NCBI RefSeq assembly: GCF_003319175.1
Contig: NZ_QOHK01000001.1
Span: 1-64,000, forward strand
Direction: 5' to 3'
Source: Blastococcus sp. TF02-8
Lineage (GTDB): Bacteria; Actinomycetota; Actinomycetes; Mycobacteriales; Geodermatophilaceae
DNA length: 64,000 bases
Shown here: in pieces, positions 7,266-20,699 of the stretch
Numbering within the stretch: the first letter of the stretch is position 1
Layout of the letters: each line of letters begins with the position of its first letter
The notes under the pieces: generated by a model
Seen by the model: the letters and a program-made list of their open reading frames with translations, nothing else
Databases searched by the model: none
What the model was told of the DNA's origin: nothing
Made by a program: the position numbers and the translations under genes

Positions 7266-9027
7266 TCGTCGTCCAGCCGCCACCGGCCACCGCTCGGCGC
7301 CCGGTCGGCTGTCCGAGCTGCGCATCCGGGGCCTCGGCGCGATCGACGACGTCACCCTGGAGCTCGGTCCAGGCCTCACCGTCGTCACGGGGGAGACCGG
7401 CGCCGGCAAGACCATGGTGGTCACCGGCCTGACGCTGCTCTTCGGCGGCCGCGCCGACCCGGGACGCGTGCGGGCCAACGGGCGGGCAGGTGTGGAGGGG
7501 CGGCTCGAACTGCCGCCCGCGTCGCCGGTGTGGGAGCGGGCGGCCGACGCCGGTGCCGACCCCGATGACGACGGCAGCCTGATCCTCGCCCGCACGGTCA
7601 GCGCCGAGGGGCGCTCGCGGGCCTACCTGGGGGGCCGCAGCGTCCCGGTCGGGGTGGTCGCCGAGCTGGCCGAGAGCCTGCTGGCCGTGCACGGGCAGAC
7701 CGACCAGCTGCGCCTCTCCCGGCCCGCCGAGCAGCGCCGGGCGCTCGACCGCTACGCCGGTGGCGACCACCTCGCCCTGCTCGAGGGGTACCGGCAGGCC
7801 TACCAGCGGTGGCGCGAGCTGGCCGCCGACCTCGAACGACGGCGCGGGCAGGCCCGCGAGCTCGCCCAGGCCGCCGACGTGCTCAGGCACGGACTCGAGG
7901 AGATCGCCGCCGTCGCCCCGGAGCCGGGGGAGGACGAGGCGCTCGACACCCAGGCCAAACGGCTCAGCGACGCCGACGCCCTGCGCGCCGCCGCCGACGA
8001 GGCGCGCCTGGCGCTGATCGGCGACGTGACCGGCGACCTCGGCGGAACCGAGGCCCCGCAGGACGCGGCGGCCGCGCTCGCCATCGCGGAACGGGCGCTG
8101 GCGTCCTCCGACGACCCGACGCTGGTCATGCTCGCCCAGGACCTCGCCGACGCGGTCGCCGTCGTGTCCGACGTGGCCGGCCAGCTGTCGGGCTACGTCG
8201 CGGACCTGGACGCCGACCCGGCCCGCCTGGCCGAGGTGCTCGACCGCCGGGCGGCGATCACCGCGCTGGTGCGCAAGTACGCCGAGGTCGGGCAGGGAGC
8301 CTCGGGAGTGCTCGCCTGGGCCGAGGAGGCCTCGCAGAAGCTCGCCCAGCTCGACGTCTCCGACGAGGCGCTGGACGCCCTCGCCGCCGAGCGCGACGCC
8401 GCCCGGGCCGAGGTCGACCGCCTGGGCGCGGAGCTCTCGACCGGGCGCCGCGCCGCCGCCGAGGGGTTCGCCGCCGAGGTGGGGGCCGAGCTCGCCGGCC
8501 TCGCCATGAAGAGCGCTCGGGTCTCCTTCGCGATCGACAGCCACCCCGACGAGCCGGGCCCCGACGGCATCGACGACGTCGCCCTGCTGCTCGCCGCGCA
8601 TCCCGGCGCACCGGCTCGGCCGGTCCACAAGGGGGCCTCGGGTGGTGAGCTCTCCCGGGTCATGCTGGCCATCGAGGTGGTGTTCGCCGGTGCCGATCCG
8701 GTGCCGGTGATGGTCTTCGACGAGGTGGACGCCGGGGTCGGCGGCCAGGCCGCCGGGGAGATCGGCCGGCGGCTGGCGCGATTGGCCCGCGACCACCAGG
8801 TCGTCGTCGTCACCCACCTGGCGCAGGTGGCCGCCTTCGCCGACACGCACCTGGTCGTGGACAAGTCCCCGGACACGGGGGCGGGGGTCACCGCCACCGA
8901 CATCCGCTCGGTCACGGGGGAGGACCGGGTGCGTGAACTGGCCCGGATGCTCTCCGGTCTGGCCGACAGCGACACCGGTCGGGCGCACGCCCAGGAGCTG
9001 CTGGCCGTCGCGGCGTCGGCCCGCTGA
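7243..9027 (+). CDS. recN: DNA repair protein RecN
   Basis: RecN is an SMC-like ATPase acting early in double-strand-break repair. This 594-residue protein carries Walker A GETGAGKT at residues 50-57, a long alanine/glutamate-rich coiled coil broken near the middle, the ABC signature KGASGGELSR at about 463-472, and Walker B VMVFDEVDAGVGG shortly after. The D-loop and switch histidine region (VVVVTHLAQVAAFAD) are intact. The start ATG 7243 lies inside nadK. I saw no actinobacterial LexA box upstream, so expression is probably with the operon. Confidence 0.96.
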   Translation: MATRTAPDRRPAATGHRSAPGRLSELRIRGLGAIDDVTLELGPGLTVVTGETGAGKTMVVTGLTLLFGGRADPGRVRANGRAGVEGRLELPPASPVWERAADAGADPDDDGSLILARTVSAEGRSRAYLGGRSVPVGVVAELAESLLAVHGQTDQLRLSRPAEQRRALDRYAGGDHLALLEGYRQAYQRWRELAADLERRRGQARELAQAADVLRHGLEEIAAVAPEPGEDEALDTQAKRLSDADALRAAADEARLALIGDVTGDLGGTEAPQDAAAALAIAERALASSDDPTLVMLAQDLADAVAVVSDVAGQLSGYVADLDADPARLAEVLDRRAAITALVRKYAEVGQGASGVLAWAEEASQKLAQLDVSDEALDALAAERDAARAEVDRLGAELSTGRRAAAEGFAAEVGAELAGLAMKSARVSFAIDSHPDEPGPDGIDDVALLLAAHPGAPARPVHKGASGGELSRVMLAIEVVFAGADPVPVMVFDEVDAGVGGQAAGEIGRRLARLARDHQVVVVTHLAQVAAFADTHLVVDKSPDTGAGVTATDIRSVTGEDRVRELARMLSGLADSDTGRAHAQELLAVAASAR

Positions 9028-9045
9028 GCACCCCCGGCCACGCCC

Positions 9046-9067
9046 GCCCCGGTCGGGTGACCGGGGC
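9046..9067 (+). terminator. Hairpin after recN
   Basis: GCCCCGGTC (9046-9054), a four-base loop and GACCGGGGC (9059-9067) form a perfect 9-bp stem 18 bases after the recN stop. There is no T-tract, as is common in GC-rich actinobacteria. Confidence 0.6.
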
Positions 9068-9100
9068 GTGCCGGGGTCGGGCCCGGGGTAGGGGCCGTTC

Positions 9101-9817
9101 GTGACCTGCTTCTCCTCCGCCGACGAGTCGGCGCACTACGGCTTCTCGGTCTGCATGCTGCTGGACCACTACCGGGACCAGCTGCGCTGGGAGGACGGCG
9201 GGGTCGACGAGCTCGGCACCGGGGACGCCACGGCGATCGCCGACGTCGTCCGGTCGCTGCCGGGTCTGCGGGTGCACAGCTACGACATCAGCGCGCCCTC
9301 GGTGGAGAAGGCGCGGTCCAACATCGCCGAACGGGGCGTGGCGGACCGCTACACCGTGGAGCTGGGGGACTTCTTCGACCAGACCGACTCCGCCGGCGGG
9401 GTCCAGGCCCGGACCGTCATCTCCAACCCGCCCTACATCCCCGCGCCGGACCGCGACATCCTCATGCCGGAGCTGTGGGGCGGGGTGCGCGGCAACGACC
9501 TGTTGCTGCAGCTGCTCAAGACCGGCTACGACAACGTGGTGGCCGCGGTGGCCAGCTACTCCGACCCCGAGGGGACCGTCCGCACGGCCGAGGATCTCGG
9601 CTACCGGGTGGTCAACTTCCTCGCCATGGCCCTGGACTTCGGGCCCTACAGCAACGAGCCCAAGGTGCGCGAGCACATCCGCCGGCTCTGCGCCGAGGGC
9701 CACGGCTGGGCCGGGGAGGACGGCTACATGGTCGCCGTCGCCCTCTTCACCCGTGACGGAGACCTTCCGGGCAACCGCGGCGACCAGCTGCTCCGCTCGC
9801 TCCAGATCGACGTCTGA
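9101..9817 (+). CDS. SAM-dependent methyltransferase with NPPY motif
   Basis: The 238-residue protein has a Rossmann-type methyltransferase core. VDELGTGDATAIADVV aligns with motif I, HSYDISAPSVEKAR with the motif II acidic loop, and ISNPPYIPAP is the NPPY motif of N5-glutamine and N6-adenine methyltransferases. The HemK-type N-terminal helical domain is missing and motif I reads GTGDA rather than GTGSG. FLAMALDFGPYSNEPKVREH is unusual for the HemK group. Substrate cannot be assigned. GTG 9101 has no good ribosome site. It converges on the TetR gene with a 15-base gap. Confidence 0.75.
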   Translation: MTCFSSADESAHYGFSVCMLLDHYRDQLRWEDGGVDELGTGDATAIADVVRSLPGLRVHSYDISAPSVEKARSNIAERGVADRYTVELGDFFDQTDSAGGVQARTVISNPPYIPAPDRDILMPELWGGVRGNDLLLQLLKTGYDNVVAAVASYSDPEGTVRTAEDLGYRVVNFLAMALDFGPYSNEPKVREHIRRLCAEGHGWAGEDGYMVAVALFTRDGDLPGNRGDQLLRSLQIDV

Positions 9818-9832
9818 CCCGGAGCGGCGCGC

Positions 9833-10714
9833 TCACCGCCGCTTCGCGTAGCCCGCGAGACCGAACTGCAGCAGCGCCAGGCCCCGGCGTCCCTGACGGC
9901 GCAGCTCCGCCGCCAGCTCCGGTCCGCTGACCCCGTCGAGCACCCGGTCGCGAGCCAGCTCCAGCAGCGAGGCGTACAGCCCGAGCACGGCGTGGGCGGC
10001 CAGCCAGGGCTCGATCTGTCCCGGCCGCGCCCCCGTCTCCTTGGCGATCAGGGCGGCGAGGGAGTCGGTCAGCTCGCCGAGGATCTCCCGCTCACGCGTG
10101 AGCAGCGTGCGGCTGCCGCGGATCACCCGCGCCATCTGGGCCACGCCCTCGGCGGCCTCGGGCGTGCCGAGCAGGCTCACGGCCGCGACCACGAAGCTGC
10201 CGGCGGCCGCGGCGACGGACTCCCCGGCCGGGCGACGGCGCACGGCGTCCAGCAGGGCGGCGCGCATCGGCGGGTCGGCGTCGAAGACCAGCCCCTCCTT
10301 GACCGGGAAGTGGTTGAACACCGTCTTCTCGACCACGCCCGCCCGCTGCGCGATCTCCACCACGCTCACCGCGTCGAACCCGCGCTCGGCGAACAGCTCG
10401 GTGGCGGCGTCCACGATGCGGACCCGGGTCTGCTGCCGGCGACGCTCGCGGATACCGCTGCCACGGGTCCGCCGTGCCCGCCGCGGACCGGTCGGGTCGG
10501 GGTCGGGGCCGTGCGGTGCAGGGAGCGACTCGTCCAGGGCGGGTGCCGATGGGGCAGCAGGCGCCTCGACGGCCGGGGGGCCGGCGTTCCGCGGGCCGGC
10601 GTCCTGGTCCGGGCGGGGAACCGCCCGGATGACGGGCGCACCGAGCGGATCGGTGACCTCCTCGTCCTGCAGAGGGGTCATCGCCGTCGTCAGGGCACCT
10701 GCCACACCAGTCAC
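9833..10714 (-). CDS. TetR-family transcriptional regulator
   Basis: The helix-turn-helix is textbook TetR: RIVDAATELFAERGFDAVSV then VEIAQRAGVVEKTVFNHFPVKE. It is preceded by about 100 disordered, proline-rich residues, longer than usual for the family. I choose GTG 10714 because a TAGCGT hexamer sits 7 bases upstream, giving a leaderless mRNA; ATG 10681 is the alternative and would remove 11 residues. It is divergent from steA across about 165 bases and could control that operon or itself. Ligand unknown. Confidence 0.85.
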   Translation of the reverse strand: MTGVAGALTTAMTPLQDEEVTDPLGAPVIRAVPRPDQDAGPRNAGPPAVEAPAAPSAPALDESLPAPHGPDPDPTGPRRARRTRGSGIRERRRQQTRVRIVDAATELFAERGFDAVSVVEIAQRAGVVEKTVFNHFPVKEGLVFDADPPMRAALLDAVRRRPAGESVAAAAGSFVVAAVSLLGTPEAAEGVAQMARVIRGSRTLLTREREILGELTDSLAALIAKETGARPGQIEPWLAAHAVLGLYASLLELARDRVLDGVSGPELAAELRRQGRRGLALLQFGLAGYAKRR

Positions 10715-10727
10715 GCGAGCAACGCTA
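10712..10727 (-). promoter_or_regulatory. Leaderless promoter of TetR gene
   Basis: On the minus strand TAGCGT (10727-10722) is followed by 7 bases and GTG (10714-10712). The same -10 to start spacing recurs at several genes in this window. Confidence 0.5.
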
Positions 10728-10880
10728 GTCACGACTCGGTAACGGTCCCGCTGGACCCGTGACGCGCCCGCAGCCGGCGTGTCGGTCCCGCCGTGGTGTC
10801 GCGCACGGTGCGTGACTGAGAGATCGCTGACGCGCGTCGGAGGGTGGACCCGGGACCCGTGCGTGGCAGCATGCGGTTCC

Positions 10881-12068
10881 ATGCGCATCGGCACCGTTCG
10901 CCGCGGCCGGGCACAGGAGGCGGAACCCGGCGTCGCCGGCACCGCCCGCCTGGACCGCCGCACCAAGAACCTGACGAAGCGACTGCGCCCCGGCGACATC
11001 GCCGTCATCGACCACGTCGACATCGACCGGGTCAGTGCCGACGCCCTCGTCGGCTGCAAGGTCGCCGCGGTGGTCAACGCCGCGCCCAGCATCTCCGGCC
11101 GCTATCCCAACCTGGGCCCGGAGATCCTGATCGACGCCGGTATCCCGCTGCTCGACGACGTCGGCAAGGACGTCTTCGGCAAGCTCAAGGAAGGCGTGCA
11201 CGTCCGCCTCGACGGCAACCGGCTGGTCGACGAGGAGGGCACCGTCGTCGCCGAGGGCACCGCCCACACCGGCGAGACCGTGGCCGCGGCCATGACCGAG
11301 GCCAAGGCGGGGCTGTCGGTCCAGCTCGAGGCGTTCGCCGCGAACACCATGGAGTACATGAAGCGGGAGCGCGCGCTCCTGCTCGACGGCGTCGGCGTCC
11401 CCGACGTCGCGACCTCCATCGAGGGCCGGCACGTCCTGGTCGTGGTGCGTGGCTACGACTACAAGGAGGACCTGCACGCCCTCCGCCCCTACATCCGTGA
11501 CTACCGGCCGGTGCTCATCGGCGTCGACGGCGGCGCGGACGCCCTCGTCGAGGCCGGCTACTCGCCCGACATGATCATCGGCGACATGGACTCGGTCAGC
11601 GACGACGTGCTGCGCTCCGGCGCGGAGGTCGTCGTGCACGCCTACGCCGACGGCCGGGCCCCCGGGCTGGCCCGCGTCCAGGACCTCGGGGTCGAGGCCA
11701 TCACCTTCCCGGCGGCAGCGACCAGCGAGGACATCGCGATGCTCCTGGCCGACGAGAAGGGCGCCAAGCTCATCGTCGCCGTCGGTACCCACGCCACCCT
11801 GGTCGAGTTCCTCGACAAGGGCCGCGGTGGCATGGCCTCGACCTTCCTCACCCGGCTGCGCCTGGGCGGCAAGCTCGTCGACGCCAAGGGCGTCAGCCGG
11901 CTCTACCGCAGCCGCATCTCGACCGCCGCACTCGTCGTCCTTGTCCTCGCCGCGTTCGTCGCGATCGGGTCGGCGCTGGCCGTCTCCGCGGCCGGGCGCG
12001 TCTACCTGGACCTGCTGCTCGACCAATGGAACAGCTTCATGTTCTGGCTGGAGAACCTCTTCTCGTGA
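10881..12068 (+). CDS. steA: Putative cytokinetic ring protein SteA
   Basis: The protein is 395 residues and orthologous by position and sequence to Rv1697/SteA, described in corynebacteria as acting with SteB in cell separation and envelope integrity. Residues 20-200 hold the conserved front domain (RLRPGDIAVIDHVDIDRVSA, ISGRYPNLGPEIL). The middle has a thiamin-pyrophosphokinase-like fold (VLIGVDGGADALVEAG, DMIIGDMDSVSDD, TSEDIAMLLAD). A single transmembrane helix near residue 345-370 (STAALVVLVLAAFVAIGSAL) anchors the C-terminus. ATG 10881 was chosen because similarity begins there. It overlaps the next gene by four bases. Confidence 0.92.
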   Translation: MRIGTVRRGRAQEAEPGVAGTARLDRRTKNLTKRLRPGDIAVIDHVDIDRVSADALVGCKVAAVVNAAPSISGRYPNLGPEILIDAGIPLLDDVGKDVFGKLKEGVHVRLDGNRLVDEEGTVVAEGTAHTGETVAAAMTEAKAGLSVQLEAFAANTMEYMKRERALLLDGVGVPDVATSIEGRHVLVVVRGYDYKEDLHALRPYIRDYRPVLIGVDGGADALVEAGYSPDMIIGDMDSVSDDVLRSGAEVVVHAYADGRAPGLARVQDLGVEAITFPAAATSEDIAMLLADEKGAKLIVAVGTHATLVEFLDKGRGGMASTFLTRLRLGGKLVDAKGVSRLYRSRISTAALVVLVLAAFVAIGSALAVSAAGRVYLDLLLDQWNSFMFWLENLFS

Positions 12069-13012
12069 TCGACTTCCGCTATCACCTGGTCTCGCTGATC
12101 GCCGTCTTCCTGGCGGTGGCCCTGGGCATCGTGATCGGCACCACGCAGCTCAACCAGCCGATCCTCAACGACATCGAGAACCAGGTCACCGACCTCGAGC
12201 AGGACAAGCGCGCCCTGGAGGACCGCACCCAGGACCTGCAGCGTCAGGTCGACGCCGCGGAGGCCTTCGAGGAGGCCGTCGCCCCCTCGCTCGTCGGTGG
12301 CTCGCTCGCCGGCCGCTCGGTCCTGGTCCTGGCCGCCGACGAGGAGGTCAGCAGCGACACCGTCGAGCAGGTGAGCACCCTGGTGCAGGACGCCGGCGGG
12401 TCGGTCAGCGGTGTGCTGCGGCTGCGCCCGGAGTACAGCGACCCCTCGAGCGCGTCCAGCCTGCAGAACTACGTGAACGGCTCCGGCCGCCCCGCGGGCG
12501 TGGCGCTGCCGGAGGACGGCGACGCGGACGTGCTCGTGGCCTCGCTGCTCTCCCAGGTCCTCATGACGCCTCCCGGCGGCCCGGCTCCCGACACCGCCGC
12601 CATCTCCTCGGTCGTCTCGGGGCTCAGCTCGCTGGACGTGCTGCGCCAGGAGAGCTCCTCGGTCAACCCGGCCGACTACGCCGTCGTGCTGACCTCCGGG
12701 GAGACCGAGGGCGGTGACGCCGAGAGCCGCAACGCCGCACTGGTCGAGCTGGTCCGGGCACTGGACTCCGCCGGGTCCGGTGCCGTGGTCTCCGGCGATG
12801 CCGCGTCGGCGCGCGAGAACGGTCTGGTGGGCGTCGTCCGCTCCGACCCGACCCTGGCCACGGCGGTCTCCACGGTGGACAACGTCGGCAGCGCGGTCGG
12901 CCGGATCAGCACCGTGCTCGCGCTGGGCCGCGAGGCGGAGGGCACGTCGGGCAAGTACGGGACGGGCGAGGACACCCAGCCGGTCCCGCCGGTGCCCGCC
13001 GCCGCCCAGTGA
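12065..13012 (+). CDS. steB: SteB/MctB-like membrane-anchored protein
   Basis: This is the partner of SteA, orthologous to Rv1698. In mycobacteria Rv1698 is called MctB and linked to copper export; in corynebacteria it is called SteB and linked to division. The start IDFRYHLVSLIAVFLAVALG is an almost invariant signature and includes the only membrane helix (residues 7-27). A coiled coil follows (IENQVTDLEQDKRALEDRTQ and on), then an extracellular alpha/beta domain. The C-terminus is proline-rich. GTG 12065 overlaps the steA stop, and the stop overlaps the next GTG. Confidence 0.92.
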   Translation: MIDFRYHLVSLIAVFLAVALGIVIGTTQLNQPILNDIENQVTDLEQDKRALEDRTQDLQRQVDAAEAFEEAVAPSLVGGSLAGRSVLVLAADEEVSSDTVEQVSTLVQDAGGSVSGVLRLRPEYSDPSSASSLQNYVNGSGRPAGVALPEDGDADVLVASLLSQVLMTPPGGPAPDTAAISSVVSGLSSLDVLRQESSSVNPADYAVVLTSGETEGGDAESRNAALVELVRALDSAGSGAVVSGDAASARENGLVGVVRSDPTLATAVSTVDNVGSAVGRISTVLALGREAEGTSGKYGTGEDTQPVPPVPAAAQ

Positions 13013-13866
13013 GCGGGCGAACAGCCGGTTCCGGCCGCGCGCGACTGCCGCTGGTGGTGGCCGGCGCCGCGGCCGCCCGCGCCGTGCTCGCCGGCGCCGA
13101 AGCGCTCTCCGCCCGCCCCGCCGGTGCCGCGTGGCGGCGCACCAACTACGCCGGACGTCCGGTGACCCTCCTGGGCGGCCCCGCGCTGGCGGTCGCGGCG
13201 ACCACGACGGCCGTCCTCGGCGCCCCCGCCGGAAGCCGGGCTGCCGCAGCCGTCGTCGGTGCCGTCTCCGGCGTCGTCGGGGGTTACGACGACCTCGCCG
13301 GCGCCCGCCCCGAACAGGCGCGGGACAAGGGCCTGGCCGGGCACCTGCGGGCGCTGCGCGAGGGCCGGGTGTCCGCCGGTGCGGTCAAGGTGGCCGGCAT
13401 CGGTGCGGCCGCGGCCGTGGCCGCGCTGCTGACCCGGCCGCGGTCGGGGGACGCGCGCGGCCTGGTCGACGGGGTTCTCACCACCGGGCTCGTCGCCGGG
13501 ACCGCCAACCTGCTGAACCTGCTGGACCTGCGGCCAGGCCGGGCGGCGAAGGCCGGGGCCCTGACCGCCGCCGTCGGACTCGCCGGGCCGGCGGGAGGGC
13601 TGGTGGCGGGGCCGCTCGGTGCGACCCTGGGCGTGCTGCCCGCCGACCTCGGCGAGCGCGTGATGCTCGGCGACGCCGGAGCCAACGCGCTGGGCGCCCT
13701 GCTCGGGCTGCGGCTCGCCGGCGTGCCGGACCGGCGGGCCCGCGCCGGTGCCCTCGCCGTCGTCACCGCTCTCACGCTCGCCAGCGAGAAGGTCAGCTTC
13801 ACGCGGGTCATCGAGGCCACACCGGGTCTCCGGGAACTGGACCGGCTCGGCCGCCTGGGCTCGTGA
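13009..13866 (+). CDS. MraY/WecA-like phospho-sugar transferase homologue
   Basis: This 285-residue, alanine-rich membrane protein retains two motifs of the polyprenyl-phosphate sugar-1-phosphate transferases (MraY/WecA superfamily): TANLLNLLDLRPGRAAKAG, matching the NxxNxxDGxxGL region, and VMLGDAGANALGALLGL, matching the LGDxGS region. The aspartate pair DD appears in VVGGYDDLAG. It is shorter than MraY and has fewer clear helices, so it may be a divergent or regulatory member. It sits between steB and a MurJ-like flippase with four-base overlaps on both sides, which points to a lipid-linked envelope precursor. Confidence 0.75.
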   Translation: MSGRTAGSGRARLPLVVAGAAAARAVLAGAEALSARPAGAAWRRTNYAGRPVTLLGGPALAVAATTTAVLGAPAGSRAAAAVVGAVSGVVGGYDDLAGARPEQARDKGLAGHLRALREGRVSAGAVKVAGIGAAAAVAALLTRPRSGDARGLVDGVLTTGLVAGTANLLNLLDLRPGRAAKAGALTAAVGLAGPAGGLVAGPLGATLGVLPADLGERVMLGDAGANALGALLGLRLAGVPDRRARAGALAVVTALTLASEKVSFTRVIEATPGLRELDRLGRLGS

Positions 13867-15488
13867 GCACCCGCCAGGTGGCCCGTGGCGTGGCCGGGGC
13901 GGCAGCGCTGATCGCGGTGCTGACCGTGCTGGCCCGCCTCGCCGGGTTCGGTCGCACCCTGGTCTTCACCAATGCCGTCGGCGCCGGAAGCACCGGTGAC
14001 ACCTACCTGGCGGCGAACAACGTCCCGAACATCGTCTTCGAGGTCGTCGCGGGAGGAGCTCTCGCCAGCCTCGTCGTCCCCATGCTGGCCGGCGGTATCG
14101 CTGCCGGGGACCGGGAGCAGGTCCGCCGCACCGCCTCGGCCCTCCTGGGCTGGACGCTGCTGGTGCTCACGCCCCTGGCGGTGCTGCTGGCGCTGTTCGC
14201 CGAACCGGTGGCCAGGCTCCTCCTCGGCGGCGGTACCGACGGAGAGGTCGCGCTCGCCGCCCGGTTCCTGCTGGTGTTCGCGCCGCAGGTCGTGCTCTAC
14301 GGCATCGGGATCGTGCTCACCGGCGTCCTGCAGGCCCACCGTCGGTTCGCCGGACCGGCGCTCGCCCCGCTGCTGTCGAGCGTGGTCGTCGCCGGCGCCT
14401 ACCTGGTCTTCGCCGGCATCGGTGGCGACCGCGACGTGGCCGGGCTCGACCGGCCGGCCGAGCTGGTGCTCGGGGTGGGGACGACGCTCGGCGTGGTGGC
14501 GCTCAGCCTGAGCCTCCTGCTGCCCCTGCGCGGACTCCGGCTGGGCCTGCGCCCCACGCTGCGTTTCCCGGTGGGCGCCGCACCCCGGGTGCGCCGGCTC
14601 GCCGTCGCCGGTGTGCTCACCCTCGCCGGGCAGCAGCTCGTGGCCGCGGTCGCCATCCGGCTGGCCAACGACGGTGCGCCGGACGGCACCCAGGTGGCCT
14701 ACACCGCGGGCCTGACCGTCTTCCTGCTGCCGTGGGCGGCGCTCGCCGTCCCGCTGGCCACCTCCGCCTACCCCGGGCTCGCCGAGCGGGCCGAGAGCGG
14801 CGACGAGGTGGGCTACCGGCGCGCGCTCGCGCCGGTCGCCGTCCTGACCGTGGCGGCCACCGCGGTCGCCGCGGCGGCGCTGCTGGCCGCTGCCGGTCCG
14901 CTGGCCCGCGTCTTCCTCGCCACGGGCACGGACGAGGCCGTGGCGACGCTCCGCGACGCGATCGTCGCCTTCATGCCCGGGCTGGTGGGCTACGGGCTCG
15001 TCGCGCTGCTCACCCGTGCCCTCTACGCGCGCGGGCTCTGGAAGGCGCCGACCGGCTGCGTGCTGGGGGGCTGGCTGCTCGCCGTGGCGGTCGACGTGCT
15101 GCTGGCCGGGGCCCTTCCCGCGGAGGACCGCGCGCTGGCGCTGGCCGCCGGTCACTCCCTCGGCGTCACGGTCGCCGGCGCGAGCCTGCTGGTCGTCGTG
15201 GCCCGTTCGTCGGGGCGTGCCGCCCTGCACGGGCTGGGCCGGGTCGGCCCGGCGGCCCTCCTCGCAGCCGGCCTCGGTGCGGCTGCAGGGCTCGTCGTCT
15301 CCCGCGCACTGGGAACCGACCCGGTTCCCGAGGGGGGCCTGCTGATCACGCTGCTCGCCGGGATCCTGGTCGGGGGCACCGTGCTGCTGGTCGCCGCGGC
15401 CGTCATGATGGGAACGGCGCGCGGCCCGCTGACCCGCGCGGTCGGTCAGCTCCGGTCGTCGGGCGAGCAGGAGGTGCGCGGTGGCTGA
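13863..15488 (+). CDS. MurJ/MviN-like lipid flippase
   Basis: The 541-residue polytopic protein has the MOP-superfamily MurJ pattern: ARLAGFGRTLVFTNAVGAGS then TGDTYLAANNVPNIVFEVVA at the start, then a dozen or more hydrophobic helices, including FLLPWAALAVPLATSAYPGL. The principal mycobacterial MurJ is fused to a kinase-like domain and encoded near the origin, so this stand-alone copy is probably a second flippase for a different lipid-linked product or a MurJ backup. GTG 13863 overlaps the previous stop; the next gene starts 8 bases before this stop. Confidence 0.85.
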   Translation: MSTRQVARGVAGAAALIAVLTVLARLAGFGRTLVFTNAVGAGSTGDTYLAANNVPNIVFEVVAGGALASLVVPMLAGGIAAGDREQVRRTASALLGWTLLVLTPLAVLLALFAEPVARLLLGGGTDGEVALAARFLLVFAPQVVLYGIGIVLTGVLQAHRRFAGPALAPLLSSVVVAGAYLVFAGIGGDRDVAGLDRPAELVLGVGTTLGVVALSLSLLLPLRGLRLGLRPTLRFPVGAAPRVRRLAVAGVLTLAGQQLVAAVAIRLANDGAPDGTQVAYTAGLTVFLLPWAALAVPLATSAYPGLAERAESGDEVGYRRALAPVAVLTVAATAVAAAALLAAAGPLARVFLATGTDEAVATLRDAIVAFMPGLVGYGLVALLTRALYARGLWKAPTGCVLGGWLLAVAVDVLLAGALPAEDRALALAAGHSLGVTVAGASLLVVVARSSGRAALHGLGRVGPAALLAAGLGAAAGLVVSRALGTDPVPEGGLLITLLAGILVGGTVLLVAAAVMMGTARGPLTRAVGQLRSSGEQEVRGG

Positions 15489-16622
15489 GCAGCCCCTGCT
15501 CGACCGCCGGGTGACCGAGGTGCTGGCCACCAGCACCGGCGGGGTCGGCACCCACGTCCGCTCCCTGGTGCCGGCGCTCGTCGCCGCCGGGGCGCGCACC
15601 CAGGTCTGCGGGCCCCGGGCCACCGACGAGCTCTTCGGCTTCTCCGCCCGCGGCGCGGACTTCGACGCCGTGGAGATCTCGGCCGGGCTCGATCCGATCT
15701 CCGACGCCCGCGCGGTGGCGGCCCTGCGCCGGGCCCTGGCCGGCACCGAGATCGTGCACGCCCACGGCCTGCGCGCCGGCCTCGTCGCGGCGACCGCCCG
15801 ACGCCTGGCAGGCGGCCCGGGAGCCCTGGTGCTGACCCTGCACAACGCGCTGCCCGACGGCGGAGGGCTGCGCCGTCGGGTGCTCGAGCGCGCGGAACGG
15901 GCCACCGTCCGCGCCGCCGACGTCGTCCTCGCCGCCTCCTCCGACCTGGCCGACAACGCCCGCGCCCTCGGGGCGCGCGACGTCCGCCTCGCACCGGTCT
16001 CCGCCCCGCCCCTGCCACCCGCGTCCCGCACCCGCGACGAGGTGCGCGAGGAACTCGGCCTGGTCGACGACCGCGCCCTCGTCGTCGCGGTGGGGCGACT
16101 GCACCCGCAGAAGGGCTACGACGTCCTCCTCGACGCGGTGGCCCGGTGGTCGGCCGACCAGCGCCTGCGACCGGCGCCCCTGGTCGTCGTGGCCGGCGAC
16201 GGACCCCTGCAGGACGAGCTCGCGGCGAGGGTCCGGGACGACGCCCTGCCCGTGCGGCTGCTGGGCCGGCGCGCCGACGTGGCGGACCTGCTCGCCGCCG
16301 CCGACCTGTGCGTGCTGCCCTCGCGGTGGGAGGCCCGCTCGCTCACCGCCCAGGAGGCGCTCCGCTCGGGCACGCCGCTGGTCGCCACCCGCACCGGGGG
16401 GCTGCCGGAGCTGCTGGGCGACGCGGCCGAGCTGGTGCCCGTCGGCGACGCGGCTGCCCTCGCCGAGGCGGTCGTCCGGGTGCTCTGCGACAGCGCCCTG
16501 GCCGCGGACCTCGCCGTGCGCGGGCGGGCGCAGGCCGCCGGGTGGCCCGACGAGGAGGCCACCGCCGCGCAGCTCGTCGCGCTGTACCGCGAGCTCCTCG
16601 CTGCGCCGCCCCGGTCGCGATC

Positions 16623-16626
<4 letters not shown>
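15481..16626 (+). CDS. GT4-type glycosyltransferase
   Basis: The 381-residue protein has the GT-B fold of glycosyltransferase family 4: an N-terminal glycine loop (STGGVGTHVRSLVPAL), the inter-domain VVAVGRLHPQKGYDVLLDAV, and the donor-binding E-x7-E element in LPSRWEARSLTAQEALRSGT followed by GGLPELLGD. It should transfer a nucleotide-activated sugar on the cytoplasmic side; donor and acceptor are unknown. Its place between a flippase and a membrane phosphatase-like protein suggests it decorates a lipid-linked glycan before export. GTG 15481 lies within the flippase gene. Confidence 0.88.
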
Positions 16627-20697
<4,071 letters not shown>

Positions 20698-20699
20698 CG

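Noticed and set aside
9085-9103. Leaderless promoter for the methyltransferase (TAGGGG before GTG)
   Set aside because: The last base of the hexamer is G rather than T, so it does not meet the pattern used for the other genes.
13284-16031. 915-residue open frame on the minus strand
   Set aside because: It is antisense to the MraY-like, MurJ-like and GT4 genes and has the R/A/G/Q-rich composition of a GC-rich shadow.
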